Shown: positions 51,707-60,384 of the stretch, piece after piece
Layout of the letters: every line of letters starts with the position of its first letter
How positions within the stretch are numbered: position 1 is the stretch's first letter
Assembly: GCA_964537925.1 (NCBI GenBank)
Contig: CAZICV010000001.1
Span: 868,001-932,000 of the forward strand
Origin: SLDF01 sp964537925
GTDB taxonomy: Bacteria; Bacteroidota; Bacteroidia; Chitinophagales; Saprospiraceae
DNA length: 64,000 nt
Reading direction: 5' to 3'
The notes under the pieces: model-generated
Told to the model about the DNA's origin: nothing
Seen by the model: only the letters and a program-made list of their open reading frames with translations
Databases searched by the model: none
Translations under genes and position numbers: made by a program

Positions 51707-54100
51707 ATGTTTATGAAGAAGCTCAACTTCTGGGGATGGGCCTATGTGGCTATATGTCTCCACCTCACTTTCAGCATTACACTTTTTGCCGGAGATCATC
51801 ACCCCAGGCCGTTTGGTATCCGCCTGACAGAAAATCCGGACGACGGGGTCAGACCACTGGCCAGACTGGTAGAACAAGCGCGCGCGCAATACGGTGAGAC
51901 TGCTGCCTTTGCACCGTTTGCAGTGGCTGCCAGCCGTGAGAACGCCGTAGCCGGCGCGCTGAGCAAAGCATCCGTACTGCAGATCAGCACGGGCAAACTC
52001 CGCGAGCTATGGCATGCGCAGGCTCCGTTCATCGAACTGAGTATCCCCATGGGGGCAGAACAGCCGGTCGCGCTGGAACTGGTACGTGTGAAAAACATGG
52101 CTGACGACTTTCGTGTGTTCACCAGCGATTCGGAAGATCAGCCGGTATCCGTGACCAACGGTATACACTATCGCGGTATCCGCAAAGGTTCACCCGGCTC
52201 AGTCGTAGCCTTCAGCGTCTTTGAAGGAGAGATCATCGGCATGATCTCCGAACACGGCTCCAACAAAGTACTGGCCCAGCTGGAAGAGCAGCCGGGGCAT
52301 TATGTGTTCTATGACGACAAAGATCTGCTCGCGGACGCTCCATTCACCTGCGGCACTGCTGAAGAGCCGCCGGTAAAGCGGGAGTTTTCCGAAGGAGAGG
52401 TCAACTCGCGTTCCTCGCGCTGTGTCAATGTATATATAGAGTGCGACTATGCCCTGTACCAGAACAAAGGGAGTGTGCAGAATACGGTAAACTGGATCAC
52501 AGCCGTATTCAACAATGTCGCCACCCTGTACCAGAATGAAAGCATCAGCACTGCCATATCGGAGGTATTCGTATGGACCAGTATGGACAGCTACAGCCGC
52601 ACCAGCTCCAGCACGGCGCTCAACCAGTTCCGCTCGGCCCGCCAGGGCTTCAACGGCGATCTGGCACACCTCGCAGCCCTGGGCGGCAATAACATAGGCG
52701 GAGTAGCCTGGCTGGATGTACTCTGTGTACCATCTTACGCTTTTGCATACAGCAACGTACAATCTACCTACCAGAACGTGCCTACTTACTCCTGGACAGT
52801 GATGGTGTTCACCCATGAAATGGGACACAACCTCGGCTCCAATCACACACATTGGTGCGGATGGAGCGGTGGTGCGCTGGACAACTGTTACACGCCCGAG
52901 GGTAGCTGTGCACGAGGACCTGCCCCGACCAACGGTGGTACCGTGATGAGCTACTGTCACCTGACCAGCTACGGTATCAACCTCAACAACGGCTTCGGTA
53001 CGCAGCCGGGCAACAAGATCCGCCAGCGCTACAATGCTGTCTCCTGCCTGGGCGCCTGTGACGGAGGCGGTGGCAATCAAGATCCCTGTGCTACACCCAC
53101 CGGATTTGCGGTGACCAATATCACCAGCTCTTCTGCTACTTGTTCCTGGACGGCTGTGAGTGGCGCATCTTCCTACAATTTCCAATACAAACTGTCCAGC
53201 TCCGGCACCTGGAACCAGGCCAGTGTAGGCAGCACAAGCGTCAACCTCACCAACCTGACACCCAACACCTCATACGATGTCCGCGTACAGGCAGTCTGCA
53301 GCAGCGGTACCAGCAGCTTTACGAATACGGTGACATTCACTTCTCTCCAGGGGAGTAACGGCAGCTACTGTACCTCCCGCGGCCTCAATGCGACCTATGA
53401 GTGGATCGACCTGGTAAGGCTGCAATCAATCAACCGTACATCCGGGAACGACGGAGGGTACTACAACGGTACATCCATCACCACGACCCTGCAGCGCGGC
53501 AGCAGCTATACCATCCAGTACAGCGCCGGTATGGCAGGTGGTACATACACAGAATACTGGAGAGCCTGGATCGACTACAACGGCAACGGTGTGTTCGACG
53601 ATCCGTCCGAAAGAATCCTGAGCCGGACATCCGCCAGCACAGGCACACTGAGCTCTACCTTCACGGTTCCGGCGAACGCTGTGCTCGGCCAGAAGCGGAT
53701 ACGTATCGCCATGAAATACGGCGCCTACCCGACACCTTGCGAGTCCTTCGATTACGGCGAGGTGGAAGACTACACGGTCAATATCACCGCGACAGGCGGG
53801 CTGCCTGAAGGAAACGATCCGGTTGCAGGCACGGACCTGCAGACCTTGGAAGTCCTGCAGGCATACCCCAACCCGGTCAAAGAGGACCTGCTCGTAGAGT
53901 TCAATGCAGATTTTGAGGGCGACATGCAGATCCGGGTCGTGAACCTGCTCGGGCAGCCGCTCAGCGAAACGAACTATCACGTCAAATACGGCCACAACCA
54001 GGCTGCTGTTCCTGTACGTGATCTTCGCCCCGGAAACTACCTGCTGATGCTACAGAACGACAATCACAGGGAAATCATCAAATTCACGCGGATCGACTGA
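51707..54100 (+). CDS. secreted reprolysin-type (M12B-like) zinc metalloprotease with Fn3, GEVED and T9SS sorting domains
   Basis: 797 residues. Signal peptide 1-27 (ATG 51713 is an alternative start). A propeptide-like domain with AVAASRENAVAGALSK and a beta-rich half precedes the catalytic domain, where HEMGHNLGSNHTH at about 370-382 is the HExxHxxGxxH zinc motif; the Met-turn is in GGTVMSYCH. Then a fibronectin type III module (about 465-545: FAVTNITSSSATCSWTAV), a GEVED domain (about 595-690: YTEYWRAWIDYNGNGVF, CESFDYGEVEDYTV) and a type A T9SS sorting domain (EVLQAYPNPVKEDLLVEF ... REIIKFTRID). Expected to be an extracellular or surface protease. Confidence 0.94.
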   Translation: MFMKKLNFWGWAYVAICLHLTFSITLFAGDHHPRPFGIRLTENPDDGVRPLARLVEQARAQYGETAAFAPFAVAASRENAVAGALSKASVLQISTGKLRELWHAQAPFIELSIPMGAEQPVALELVRVKNMADDFRVFTSDSEDQPVSVTNGIHYRGIRKGSPGSVVAFSVFEGEIIGMISEHGSNKVLAQLEEQPGHYVFYDDKDLLADAPFTCGTAEEPPVKREFSEGEVNSRSSRCVNVYIECDYALYQNKGSVQNTVNWITAVFNNVATLYQNESISTAISEVFVWTSMDSYSRTSSSTALNQFRSARQGFNGDLAHLAALGGNNIGGVAWLDVLCVPSYAFAYSNVQSTYQNVPTYSWTVMVFTHEMGHNLGSNHTHWCGWSGGALDNCYTPEGSCARGPAPTNGGTVMSYCHLTSYGINLNNGFGTQPGNKIRQRYNAVSCLGACDGGGGNQDPCATPTGFAVTNITSSSATCSWTAVSGASSYNFQYKLSSSGTWNQASVGSTSVNLTNLTPNTSYDVRVQAVCSSGTSSFTNTVTFTSLQGSNGSYCTSRGLNATYEWIDLVRLQSINRTSGNDGGYYNGTSITTTLQRGSSYTIQYSAGMAGGTYTEYWRAWIDYNGNGVFDDPSERILSRTSASTGTLSSTFTVPANAVLGQKRIRIAMKYGAYPTPCESFDYGEVEDYTVNITATGGLPEGNDPVAGTDLQTLEVLQAYPNPVKEDLLVEFNADFEGDMQIRVVNLLGQPLSETNYHVKYGHNQAAVPVRDLRPGNYLLMLQNDNHREIIKFTRID

Positions 54101-54131
54101 TCCGGCCCCGGCTAACGATAAAAATGCGCAC

Positions 54132-54168
54132 AAAGCCCCGGCACTCCCTGAGGAGTACCGGGGCTTCT
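54132..54168 (+). terminator. intrinsic terminator after the metalloprotease gene
   Basis: Stem AAGCCCCGG/CCGGGGCTT with an inner ACTCC/GGAGT stem, followed by TTCTTC. Located 32 bases after the stop codon. Confidence 0.75.
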
Positions 54169-54244
54169 TCATTCGGCAGGGGGCCCGGAAAAGCAAGCAT
54201 CGTCAAATTTTATACATATATTTTCCTCATATAAATAATTTACT

Positions 54245-54252
54245 TATCTTTG
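54245..54252 (+). promoter_or_regulatory. Bacteroidota -7 promoter element TATCTTTG
   Basis: Exact TAnnTTTG, 180 bases before the pth start and about six bases before the first hairpin of the candidate small RNA. Confidence 0.6.
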
Positions 54253-54257
54253 AGGCT

Positions 54258-54391
54258 GGTGTAGTATTGTAACCTGTTTACACAGACGCGGACGTATGTC
54301 CGGAATTTCCCAAAACAGTATTAAGAATACTATTAACCAGAACTTACCTACCGGGGAGCACTTCTGTAAAGACCTGCTCCCTTTTGTTTTT
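54258..54391 (+). ncRNA. candidate structured small RNA or attenuated leader upstream of pth
   Basis: A roughly 134-base transcript is framed by the TATCTTTG promoter and a good intrinsic terminator (stem GGGAGCA/TGCTCCC, 54354-54381, then TTTTGTTTTT). It contains three further hairpins: GTGTA/TACAC (54259-54283), CGGAC-GTAT-GTCCG (54289-54302) and AGTATT-AAG-AATACT (54317-54331). The short frame MSGISQNSIKN... inside it has no credible start context and is judged non-coding. It does not match any RNA family I can name (I considered 6S and riboswitches). Read-through would reach pth. Confidence 0.5.
54354..54391 (+). terminator. intrinsic terminator ending the candidate small RNA
   Basis: Seven-base stem GGGAGCA/TGCTCCC, 14-base loop, followed by TTTTGTTTTT. 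Confidence 0.7.
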
Positions 54392-54394
54392 CCA

Positions 54395-54413
54395 GGGAGG
54401 AGCCGCTCCTCCC
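54395..54413 (+). other. stable hairpin GGGAGGA/TCCTCCC just upstream of pth
   Basis: A perfect seven-base stem with loop GCCGC, ending 18 bases before the pth ATG. Its arms share GGGAG/CTCCC with the preceding terminator, so alternative pairing is possible. Confidence 0.4.
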
Positions 54414-54431
54414 ACTATATAATCGCCGGAT

Positions 54432-54995
54432 ATGAAATACCTGATCACGGGCCTGGGCAACCCGGGGGCCGAATATGAAGAGACGCGCCACAATATCGGA
54501 TTCAAAGCCATTGACCTGCTGGCCGCCGGAAAAGAAGTTTCGCTCAAGTCGGATACGCTTGGCCACACCGGCCTGATCCGGCACAAAGGCCGGCAGATAT
54601 ACCTGCTCAAGCCTTCTACCTATATGAACCGCAGCGGTAAAGCCGTACGCTACTGGATGGACAAACTGCAGGTCCCACGCGAACACCTGCTCGTGCTGCT
54701 AGATGACCTCAACCTGCCCTTCGGCAAACAGCGCCTCAGGCCCGACGGCAGCGACGGCGGTCACAACGGGCTGAAAGATATCAATGCCGTATTGGGACAC
54801 CAACACTATGCCCGGCTGAGACTGGGTATCGGCAATGATTTCTCCAAAGGCCGCCAGGTGGACTATGTACTGGGCGAGTGGTCACCCGCAGAGCAGGAAG
54901 AGCTATCCCGGGTGCTGGACTATGCGGCCGATACCGTGCTGTCCTTCTGCAGCATCGGTATACAACACACCATGAATACATTCAACAAGAAGTAA
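54432..54995 (+). CDS. pth: peptidyl-tRNA hydrolase
   Basis: 187 residues of normal length. MKYLITGLGNPGAEYEETRHNIGF carries the N10 and H20 (catalytic) region; KPSTYMNRSGKAVRYWMDK and VLLDDLNLPFGKQRLRPDGSDGGHNGLKDI are the other family blocks. It frees peptidyl-tRNAs that drop off ribosomes. No promoter of its own is visible between the terminator and the ATG, so expression may depend on read-through. Ends four bases from the convergent glycosyltransferase gene. Confidence 0.96.
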   Translation: MKYLITGLGNPGAEYEETRHNIGFKAIDLLAAGKEVSLKSDTLGHTGLIRHKGRQIYLLKPSTYMNRSGKAVRYWMDKLQVPREHLLVLLDDLNLPFGKQRLRPDGSDGGHNGLKDINAVLGHQHYARLRLGIGNDFSKGRQVDYVLGEWSPAEQEELSRVLDYAADTVLSFCSIGIQHTMNTFNKK

Positions 54996-54999
54996 CCGG

Positions 55000-56124
55000 C
55001 TAGACGGTACGGTCTATATCCTGCCTGGTGGCGACAGGAGATACCAACCGGTGCTTTTCAAGCCATGCGCCGACTACCTCCGGCATACGGTTGGTCCTAA
55101 GGGCGGGTGACTGAAAGCCCGGCCTGGACAGGGCTTCCGGGATATCCTTTTCCAGTTGTATTGTTTGCTGGGTCGTACTGTGAAACAGGCCTGACGCTGC
55201 AAACTGCACTGCCAGGACTTCCTGTTCCCTTTGGCCAGGCGTAGGTATGAGCAACGCCTTCCGGCCCAATACCGCCAGGTCCAGAAGGGTTGTATAGCCT
55301 GACCGGCTGACTACCAGTCTGCTTTGCTGGATCGCCTTGCTGAGCTCTTTGCCTGTAAGGAAAGAGACCATTTCCAGCTGATCGGAGCAGACGGCCCGCT
55401 GCGGGCTGTCGGGCAGACCGCGTACAAAAAGCGTCTTGTACGACTGACCGGCCAGCTGGTGCAGCAGGATCTGCTCCAAGTGCGTACGCTGGGGCTCGGG
55501 ACCTGATAGTATGACGATGATATCGTAGCGGATAGGGTGATCACTGACCTCCATCCGTGAAATAGCGCCCAGGTAACTGGCCCGTCCGTCCAGCGGCGTA
55601 CCATGCGACATGGCCCCGCTCAGGTTCTCCTTCCCTGCAAAATCAGGTATCCACAGCTCTCCGAACCGGCGGATATACGCCTGGTTGAGCGTGTTGCCTA
55701 TACGATTGAGCAACAGGCCAGGTATCGGGATACGGATCTGGTGGCTGATGAATACCGTGGGGATCCGGTCGTGATACAGACCAAACCTATTGTCCGATAT
55801 GATGGCGTCTATACCATATTGCCCGACTACCTCCTTCAACCAGCGCCGCTCCCTGAATATCGTCTGCAGGATACGCGGAAACTGCAGTCCCAGGTTGATC
55901 ACCATATTGGTCCTGCGGTAGGTAATACCATAGCCCGGTATCTCGAGCGCCTTGAGACCGGGAAACTCATGCCTGAGCAAGGCCAGCGCCGCCCCGTCGG
56001 AAGCGAGGATCACATCACAACCCCGGCGCTGCAGCTCGCGAATGACCGGGATACAACGGGTAGCGTGTCCCAATCCCCAGTTGAGCGGAGCGACCAGTAT
56101 ACGGGAAGAGCGTTTAGCGCACAC
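55000..56124 (-). CDS. MurG-like glycosyltransferase (GT28 family)
   Basis: 374 residues from GTG 56124 (MCAKRSSRILVAPLNWGLGH). Two Rossmann-like halves of the GT-B fold: GLGHATRCIPVIRELQRRG at the start, and the nucleotide-sugar site in the C-terminal half (VVSRSGYTTLLDLAVLGRKALLIPTPGQREQEVLA), which resembles the MurG/MGDG-synthase E/Q-rich loop. The N-terminal GxGHxxR pattern fits glycosyltransferase family 28. The genuine MurG would be in the dcw cluster; this one is isolated and may work on envelope glycans or lipids. The acceptor is unknown. Confidence 0.85.
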   Translation of the reverse strand: MCAKRSSRILVAPLNWGLGHATRCIPVIRELQRRGCDVILASDGAALALLRHEFPGLKALEIPGYGITYRRTNMVINLGLQFPRILQTIFRERRWLKEVVGQYGIDAIISDNRFGLYHDRIPTVFISHQIRIPIPGLLLNRIGNTLNQAYIRRFGELWIPDFAGKENLSGAMSHGTPLDGRASYLGAISRMEVSDHPIRYDIIVILSGPEPQRTHLEQILLHQLAGQSYKTLFVRGLPDSPQRAVCSDQLEMVSFLTGKELSKAIQQSRLVVSRSGYTTLLDLAVLGRKALLIPTPGQREQEVLAVQFAASGLFHSTTQQTIQLEKDIPEALSRPGFQSPALRTNRMPEVVGAWLEKHRLVSPVATRQDIDRTV

Positions 56125-56145
56125 AGGATCAGTACTTTATTCTAC

Positions 56146-56153
56146 CAAAGTTA
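56146..56153 (-). promoter_or_regulatory. Bacteroidota -7 promoter element TAACTTTG for the glycosyltransferase
   Basis: Exact TAnnTTTG on the minus strand, 21 bases before the GTG start. Confidence 0.6.
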
Positions 56154-56203
56154 TCCAATAGCCGCGGCCCCGGCCACAGAAAGCAGGTTATATAATCATT
56201 AAA

Positions 56204-56247
56204 GAAAATAAAAACGGGAGAAGCCCGGCAAACCGGACTTCTCCCGT
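56204..56247 (-). terminator. intrinsic terminator after rng
   Basis: On the minus strand, stem ACGGGAGAAG/CTTCTCCCGT (56214-56247, with an inner CCGG pairing) is followed by TTTTTATTTT. It lies 33 bases after the RNase stop and separates it from the glycosyltransferase. Confidence 0.85.
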
Positions 56248-56279
56248 AAGAATATCTCAATGGAACAGCGGGTTGCCGC

Positions 56280-57830
56280 CTAGTTCAGGCGGATCTCATC
56301 CTCTGATCCGTCATAAAAACGGTACTCGTGGATATGGAAGTCCGCATTGGGGACAATCTGTATCCATTTGCGATGCTTGAGATACCACTTCATCTGCATG
56401 CTGGGCAACCCTTTGCGCAGGAAGGCATGTACAAACGGGTGAACATGCAGGGTAAACCTGGCGCCGGGCCGGGATTGCATCACAAACTGTACATCCCGCT
56501 CGATATCGTCTACGACAAGGATAGTAGGATTCACCTTGCCCGTACCCTGGCAACTCGGACAGACTTCTGCCGTATTGATCTTGACCTCGGGCTTGACCCG
56601 CTCGCGGGTGATCTGCATCAGGCCAAATTTGCTCAGGGGCAGGATGGTATGCTGCGCCCGGTCCTGGCGCATGAACTCCTTCATCTTCAACTCGAGCGCA
56701 CGCTTGTGCTCGTTGTTGCGCATGTCGATAAAGTCGATCACGATCAGGCCGCCGATATCCCGCAGCCTGAGCTGGCGCGCTATCTCTTCCGCAGCTTCCA
56801 GGTTGACGCCGAGTATAGCGTCATCCTGCGTATTGACCACATTCTTGGGACCGCTGTTGACGTCGATGACGTGCATGGCCTCTGTATGTTCGATGACCAG
56901 GTAAGCACCTGAAGCCATAGTCGCTGTTTTTCCAAAAGATGATTTGATCTGCTTGGTCACACCGAAAGCATCGAAAATCGGCACCCTGGATCGATGGAGC
57001 TGTACAATCCTGGACTTGTCCGGAGCGATGGATTCGATATAGTCGCGTATGTTGTCGTACATATCCTTGTCATTGACCACGATCTTGTTGAAAGAGTCGT
57101 TGAGGATATCGCGCAGTATGCTCGACGTCTTGTCCATCTCGCTCAGCAGCTTCTGCGCCGGGGTAGCTGTCAGGAGCTGGTTGTGCATCTGCTTCCACTT
57201 TTCGACCAGTTCCTGCACTTCTTCGTGCAGATCGGCCACCTTCTTACCCTCGGCCGCAGTGCGGACGATCAGGCCGAAGTTCTTCGGTTTGATGCTCTCC
57301 ACCAATACCTGCAGGCGCTTGCGCTCTTCGGCGTTGGCGATCTTCTTGGAGACAGCAACAGCATTGGCAAATGGCGTGAGTACCATCAACCGGCCAGGTA
57401 TATTGATCTCGCAACTGAGCCTGGGCCCCTTGGTCGATATAGGCTCCTTCAGTATCTGGACCAGTACGGACTGTTTCTTTCCGAGCACCTGATCGATCTT
57501 GCCCGTCTTTTGTATCTCCTCCTGCAGGTTGAATTTTTCCAGGCCGTAGCTCTTGTGCTGTCCGCTCAGGACAGCCTGGGTGTATTTGAGCAGGGAAGGC
57601 ACTTTGGGTCCCAGGTCCGTATAGTGCAGAAATGCATCTTTCTTGTATCCTATGTCCACGAAAGCGGCGTTCAGGCCTGGCATCAGCTTTTTGACCTTAC
57701 CCAGAAAGATATCTCCTACCGAAAAGTTGGAGTTGGTCTTCTGGCCATGTATCTCTACCAGCCTGTGGTCTTCGAGCAATGCTATCTCAACCTCCGTCGC
57801 AGTGGAATTGATAATTAATTCCTTTTCCAC
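56280..57830 (-). CDS. rng: ribonuclease E/G (RNase G type)
   Basis: 516 residues from GTG 57830 (MEKELIINSTATEVEIALLEDHRL). The N-terminal S1-like part (GDIFLGKVKKLMPGLNAAFVDIGYKKDAFLHYTDLG) and the catalytic DNase-I-like segment with IDVNSGPK and IGGLIVIDFIDMRNNEHKRALELKMKEFMRQDRA carry the metal-binding aspartates. The zinc-link CPSCQGTGKV follows. A long scaffold tail like that of E. coli RNase E is missing, typical of RNase G. It processes rRNA and mRNA. The cluster HU, TPR, AURKAIP1-like, rng is minus-strand. Confidence 0.95.
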   Translation of the reverse strand: MEKELIINSTATEVEIALLEDHRLVEIHGQKTNSNFSVGDIFLGKVKKLMPGLNAAFVDIGYKKDAFLHYTDLGPKVPSLLKYTQAVLSGQHKSYGLEKFNLQEEIQKTGKIDQVLGKKQSVLVQILKEPISTKGPRLSCEINIPGRLMVLTPFANAVAVSKKIANAEERKRLQVLVESIKPKNFGLIVRTAAEGKKVADLHEEVQELVEKWKQMHNQLLTATPAQKLLSEMDKTSSILRDILNDSFNKIVVNDKDMYDNIRDYIESIAPDKSRIVQLHRSRVPIFDAFGVTKQIKSSFGKTATMASGAYLVIEHTEAMHVIDVNSGPKNVVNTQDDAILGVNLEAAEEIARQLRLRDIGGLIVIDFIDMRNNEHKRALELKMKEFMRQDRAQHTILPLSKFGLMQITRERVKPEVKINTAEVCPSCQGTGKVNPTILVVDDIERDVQFVMQSRPGARFTLHVHPFVHAFLRKGLPSMQMKWYLKHRKWIQIVPNADFHIHEYRFYDGSEDEIRLN

Positions 57831-57933
57831 ATTACTTAAATGTTTTAAGGGACAGTACTGCAGTACAGTCTGTCACCAGGTTTACCAGTCGGACGATCAG
57901 TAAAAACACTTGTTAAAAAACCGACGGAGATAG

Positions 57934-57990
57934 ATAGAAAGGAAGACGGACCCTGAACGAACATTCCGTGTATCCCGGAGCCCGTCTTCC
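57934..57990 (-). terminator. hairpin terminator after the AURKAIP1-like gene
   Basis: On the minus strand, nine-base stem GGAAGACGG/CCGTCTTCC (57941-57990) is followed by TTTCTATCTATC, an imperfect T-rich run. Confidence 0.5.
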
Positions 57991-58060
57991 TAATATGTTA
58001 AATCAACCGATCGTCGCCTGAAGATCAGCAGGATGGCTCGACCGGAGCCATCCGCGTACA

Positions 58061-58156
58061 CTATCTGTTCTTCTTCTTATGTCTGTTCTTGCGCAGTCTC
58101 TTCTTGCGCTTATGTGTTGCTATCTTATGTCTTTTTCTTTTCTTACCACAAGGCAT
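58061..58156 (-). CDS. 31-residue basic AURKAIP1/COX24-domain protein
   Basis: Read directly from the minus strand: ATG CCT TGT GGT AAG..., MPCGKKRKRHKIATHK and then KRKKRLRKNRHKK, 31 residues with about 55% lysine/arginine. This is the Bacteroidota form of the AURKAIP1/COX24 (DUF1713) domain, whose mitochondrial relative mS38 is a ribosomal protein. It is likely a ribosome-associated protein; that is inference. It is too short for most gene finders. It lies between the TPR gene and rng with its own close but imperfect promoter (GATATTTG). Confidence 0.85.
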   Translation of the reverse strand: MPCGKKRKRHKIATHKRKKRLRKNRHKKKNR

Positions 58157-58199
58157 AATCCTAATAATTTCTTTTTGTTAGAAAATCAAATATCCCGAC

Positions 58200-58985
58200 T
58201 CATCGCTGAGTACTACATCTTTTTCTGAGCGGGGCGGCTTTCGCTTCATCCCCCGCTTGTACATAAGCATCTCCGAGCATACACGCGATCACATCTGATC
58301 CCGGATCCAGCGCAGCGGCCTGCTCGAGGCGTTGTATCGCGCGGTCTGTCTGACCTGTACGCATGGCAAAACGGCCCAGATTGTACAAGATAGATACATT
58401 GTCCGGATTCTCTTCCTGGAGACCCAACAGCATGGTAATTCCCTGCATTGGATTGTCCTGGGGCGGAGCTTCTACCAGTGCCACAGCCAGATTGATACGG
58501 TGGCTTACATTGTCCGGCTCCAGGGAAATCGCGCTTTCGAATACCGCACGGGCACGGGCCGAGCAATAAGACCGTGTCTTTTCGTCTCCTGTCTTCTGGA
58601 TGCAGATGGTATACGTCGTACCGGCAATAGACCAGGCGGCGGCGGTCTTTTCGATCTCCGCTACCTGTTCGGCATAGTAACCGGACATAGCCGGGTTGTC
58701 GAGTTTGAACCACCTGCCGGCCAGGTCCTTCAGAAGGTCGGATTTCTCCCCGGGATCGGCAGTCTCCCTGACTTTGGCCTCCAGGGTCTCCAGCACCCCG
58801 GTAAGCGACGCATCCAGCGCTCCGAAAGCCTGTTTGCGCACTGTCTCTATAGATACCGATTCAGCAGCCAGACCACGCTGCTCGTCGCGCTGTTTCTTGG
58901 TATGGGAGACTGTGGGCAGCCCCCAGAACAGGATACCCGTGAGGGTGATCCCGATGACAAGTAGTATGTAGTGCGGTCTGGTCAT
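58200..58985 (-). CDS. TPR-repeat protein with N-terminal membrane anchor
   Basis: 261 residues. A membrane segment near the start (YILLVIGITLTGILFWGLP, about 6-24) without a lipobox suggests a membrane-anchored periplasmic protein. TPR units follow (about 85-255; YNLGRFAMRTGQTDRAIQRL, ACMLGDAYVQAGDEAKAAPL). Separated from the HU-like gene by seven bases and co-directional, as in other Bacteroidota where HU, this TPR protein and rng are neighbours. Function unknown. Confidence 0.85.
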   Translation of the reverse strand: MTRPHYILLVIGITLTGILFWGLPTVSHTKKQRDEQRGLAAESVSIETVRKQAFGALDASLTGVLETLEAKVRETADPGEKSDLLKDLAGRWFKLDNPAMSGYYAEQVAEIEKTAAAWSIAGTTYTICIQKTGDEKTRSYCSARARAVFESAISLEPDNVSHRINLAVALVEAPPQDNPMQGITMLLGLQEENPDNVSILYNLGRFAMRTGQTDRAIQRLEQAAALDPGSDVIACMLGDAYVQAGDEAKAAPLRKRCSTQR

Positions 58986-58992
58986 GATCGGA

Positions 58993-59301
58993 TCAATCCT
59001 CCTCGATAAGCGGTGCAGAGGTTACATTATCCTTGACCTGCTCCAGGAAAACTTTCGCCGGCTTAAAAGATGGGATAAAATGCTCCGGTATCTCTATGGA
59101 AATGTTCTTCTTGATATGTCTGCCTATCTTCTTCTTGCGCTTCTTGATGACAAATGAACCGAACCCCCTGATGTAGACATTCTCACCCTCTGCGAGCGCG
59201 TTCTTTACCTCTGTAAAGAAGTTCTCCATCGTTACCAGCACATCCACTTTAGGTACGCCTGTCCTGTCAGAAATCATCGAAACCAAGTCTGCTTTCCTCA
59301 T
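58993..59301 (-). CDS. HU/IHF family DNA-binding protein
   Basis: 102 residues. MRKADLVSMISDRTGVPKVDVLVTMENFFTEVKNAL is the dimerisation helix pair; VYIRGFGSFVIKKRKKKIGRH holds the strand and the GFGSF signature, and the arm region NISIEIPEHFIPSFKPAKVF follows the IHF/HU pattern. The acidic C-terminal tail (APLIEED) is not common in classical HU. Nucleoid organisation. First gene of the minus-strand cluster that ends with rng. Confidence 0.93.
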   Translation of the reverse strand: MRKADLVSMISDRTGVPKVDVLVTMENFFTEVKNALAEGENVYIRGFGSFVIKKRKKKIGRHIKKNISIEIPEHFIPSFKPAKVFLEQVKDNVTSAPLIEED

Positions 59302-59442
59302 TAGTATCTCATTTATAGTAAGTTAGGTAAAAAAACGCTCCCCACGACAAAAGCGCGACAAATTTCGCAATTTAAATCTTATATCAAAAGGTCTGGACAG
59401 AAAACGGCACTCTTTTTTTGCAAAACTCTTTGACGATCAAGC

Positions 59443-60384
59443 CTATCCGGGCACGACACTAAGCACCATATCTCCATATGGCAGTATGGTATCGAGCCCC
59501 TGCCGCCTGAAGTAGGAGTAGACCAGGACAGGATCCGGATGACTTACAAGCACAAAATCCCCGCCCCATGCACCCAGCGATTTGACCACGCCGGGAAAGT
59601 CCGCGAACCTGGACCGGCCTACGGGCTCCACGCCGAGAAAACCTGCAGTCAGATCCTCGTGCCTGCGTAACAGCCGCTGCCATTCACTGTAGTCCGTACA
59701 GGTACTGATCGCCGTGGTAATGGCCGATATCTCGCCTATCAGCCCGGCATCGGGCCCTACCAGTGCCCGATAGCTTCGTACCGCATCGCGACTGTCCTGC
59801 TTGCTACCGAGGTATATAAAGTAGTCAGCGCCCATACCCGGCGGAACAAAGGGCACCTCCTGCCAGTCTGGCGTCATACCCGGCTTACGGTCATAGATCA
59901 GGGGCCCAGCCGCCCCCGCACAGGCTATATCATATCCCGATCCGCCAAATGTGCGGTCCAGCAGCCTGAATGGGTCGGCCCCACAGGCCTGCGCAAGGTT
60001 GTGTATGAGCGTAGAGCTGCTGCCCAGGCCCCAGGTCAGCGGAAACCCCGCCTTCATCTCCAGGCGCAGCACACGCGACCAAAAATCGCTGTGATCCTCC
60101 TCGAGCACATGCATGATCTGCGCAAGCCGCTCAGTGACGCTGTCATCGCTGCCATAAAGAAAACCGCCGGAAGCAGCTGACCACACTCCTTCAAACCAGA
60201 TCTCGCCGGTCTCATCGTAACTGACCCAATCCATTGCTGCGACTGGCCCATCCGCAAGTACAAGACTGGCGCCCTGGCCAAAGCGGCAGGGAAGGGCCAG
60301 TGCTGCCGCACCATCAAGCACAAAGTATTCGCCCGTAAGCAGCAACTTGCCGTGGCTGTGAAGTGTCCTCGTTTCCAGCCTCAT
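59443..60384 (-). CDS. GYDIA-type GHMP kinase (mevalonate-pathway kinase family)
   Basis: 313 residues. SHGKLLLTGEYFVLDG at the start, the ATP-binding LTWGLGSSSTLIHNLAQA (GLGSS) and the signature FGGSGYDIACAGA, matching GHMP kinases often annotated as mevalonate or phosphomevalonate kinase-like in Bacteroidota. The exact step is uncertain: it could be mevalonate kinase or diphosphomevalonate-type. The start overlaps the HMG-CoA reductase stop by four bases (ATGA), strong evidence for joint expression and function in isoprenoid synthesis. Confidence 0.88.
   Translation of the reverse strand: MRLETRTLHSHGKLLLTGEYFVLDGAAALALPCRFGQGASLVLADGPVAAMDWVSYDETGEIWFEGVWSAASGGFLYGSDDSVTERLAQIMHVLEEDHSDFWSRVLRLEMKAGFPLTWGLGSSSTLIHNLAQACGADPFRLLDRTFGGSGYDIACAGAAGPLIYDRKPGMTPDWQEVPFVPPGMGADYFIYLGSKQDSRDAVRSYRALVGPDAGLIGEISAITTAISTCTDYSEWQRLLRRHEDLTAGFLGVEPVGRSRFADFPGVVKSLGAWGGDFVLVSHPDPVLVYSYFRRQGLDTILPYGDMVLSVVPG

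Noticed and set aside
54296..54478. 60-codon frame (MSGISQNSIKN...) upstream of pth
   Set aside because: It crosses a strong terminator and overlaps the pth start in another frame; the RNA hairpins explain this stretch better.
58031..58053. GGATGGCTC/GAGCCATCC palindrome as an intrinsic terminator
   Set aside because: Lacks a T-rich tail on the minus strand; the hairpin at 57941-57990 fits better.
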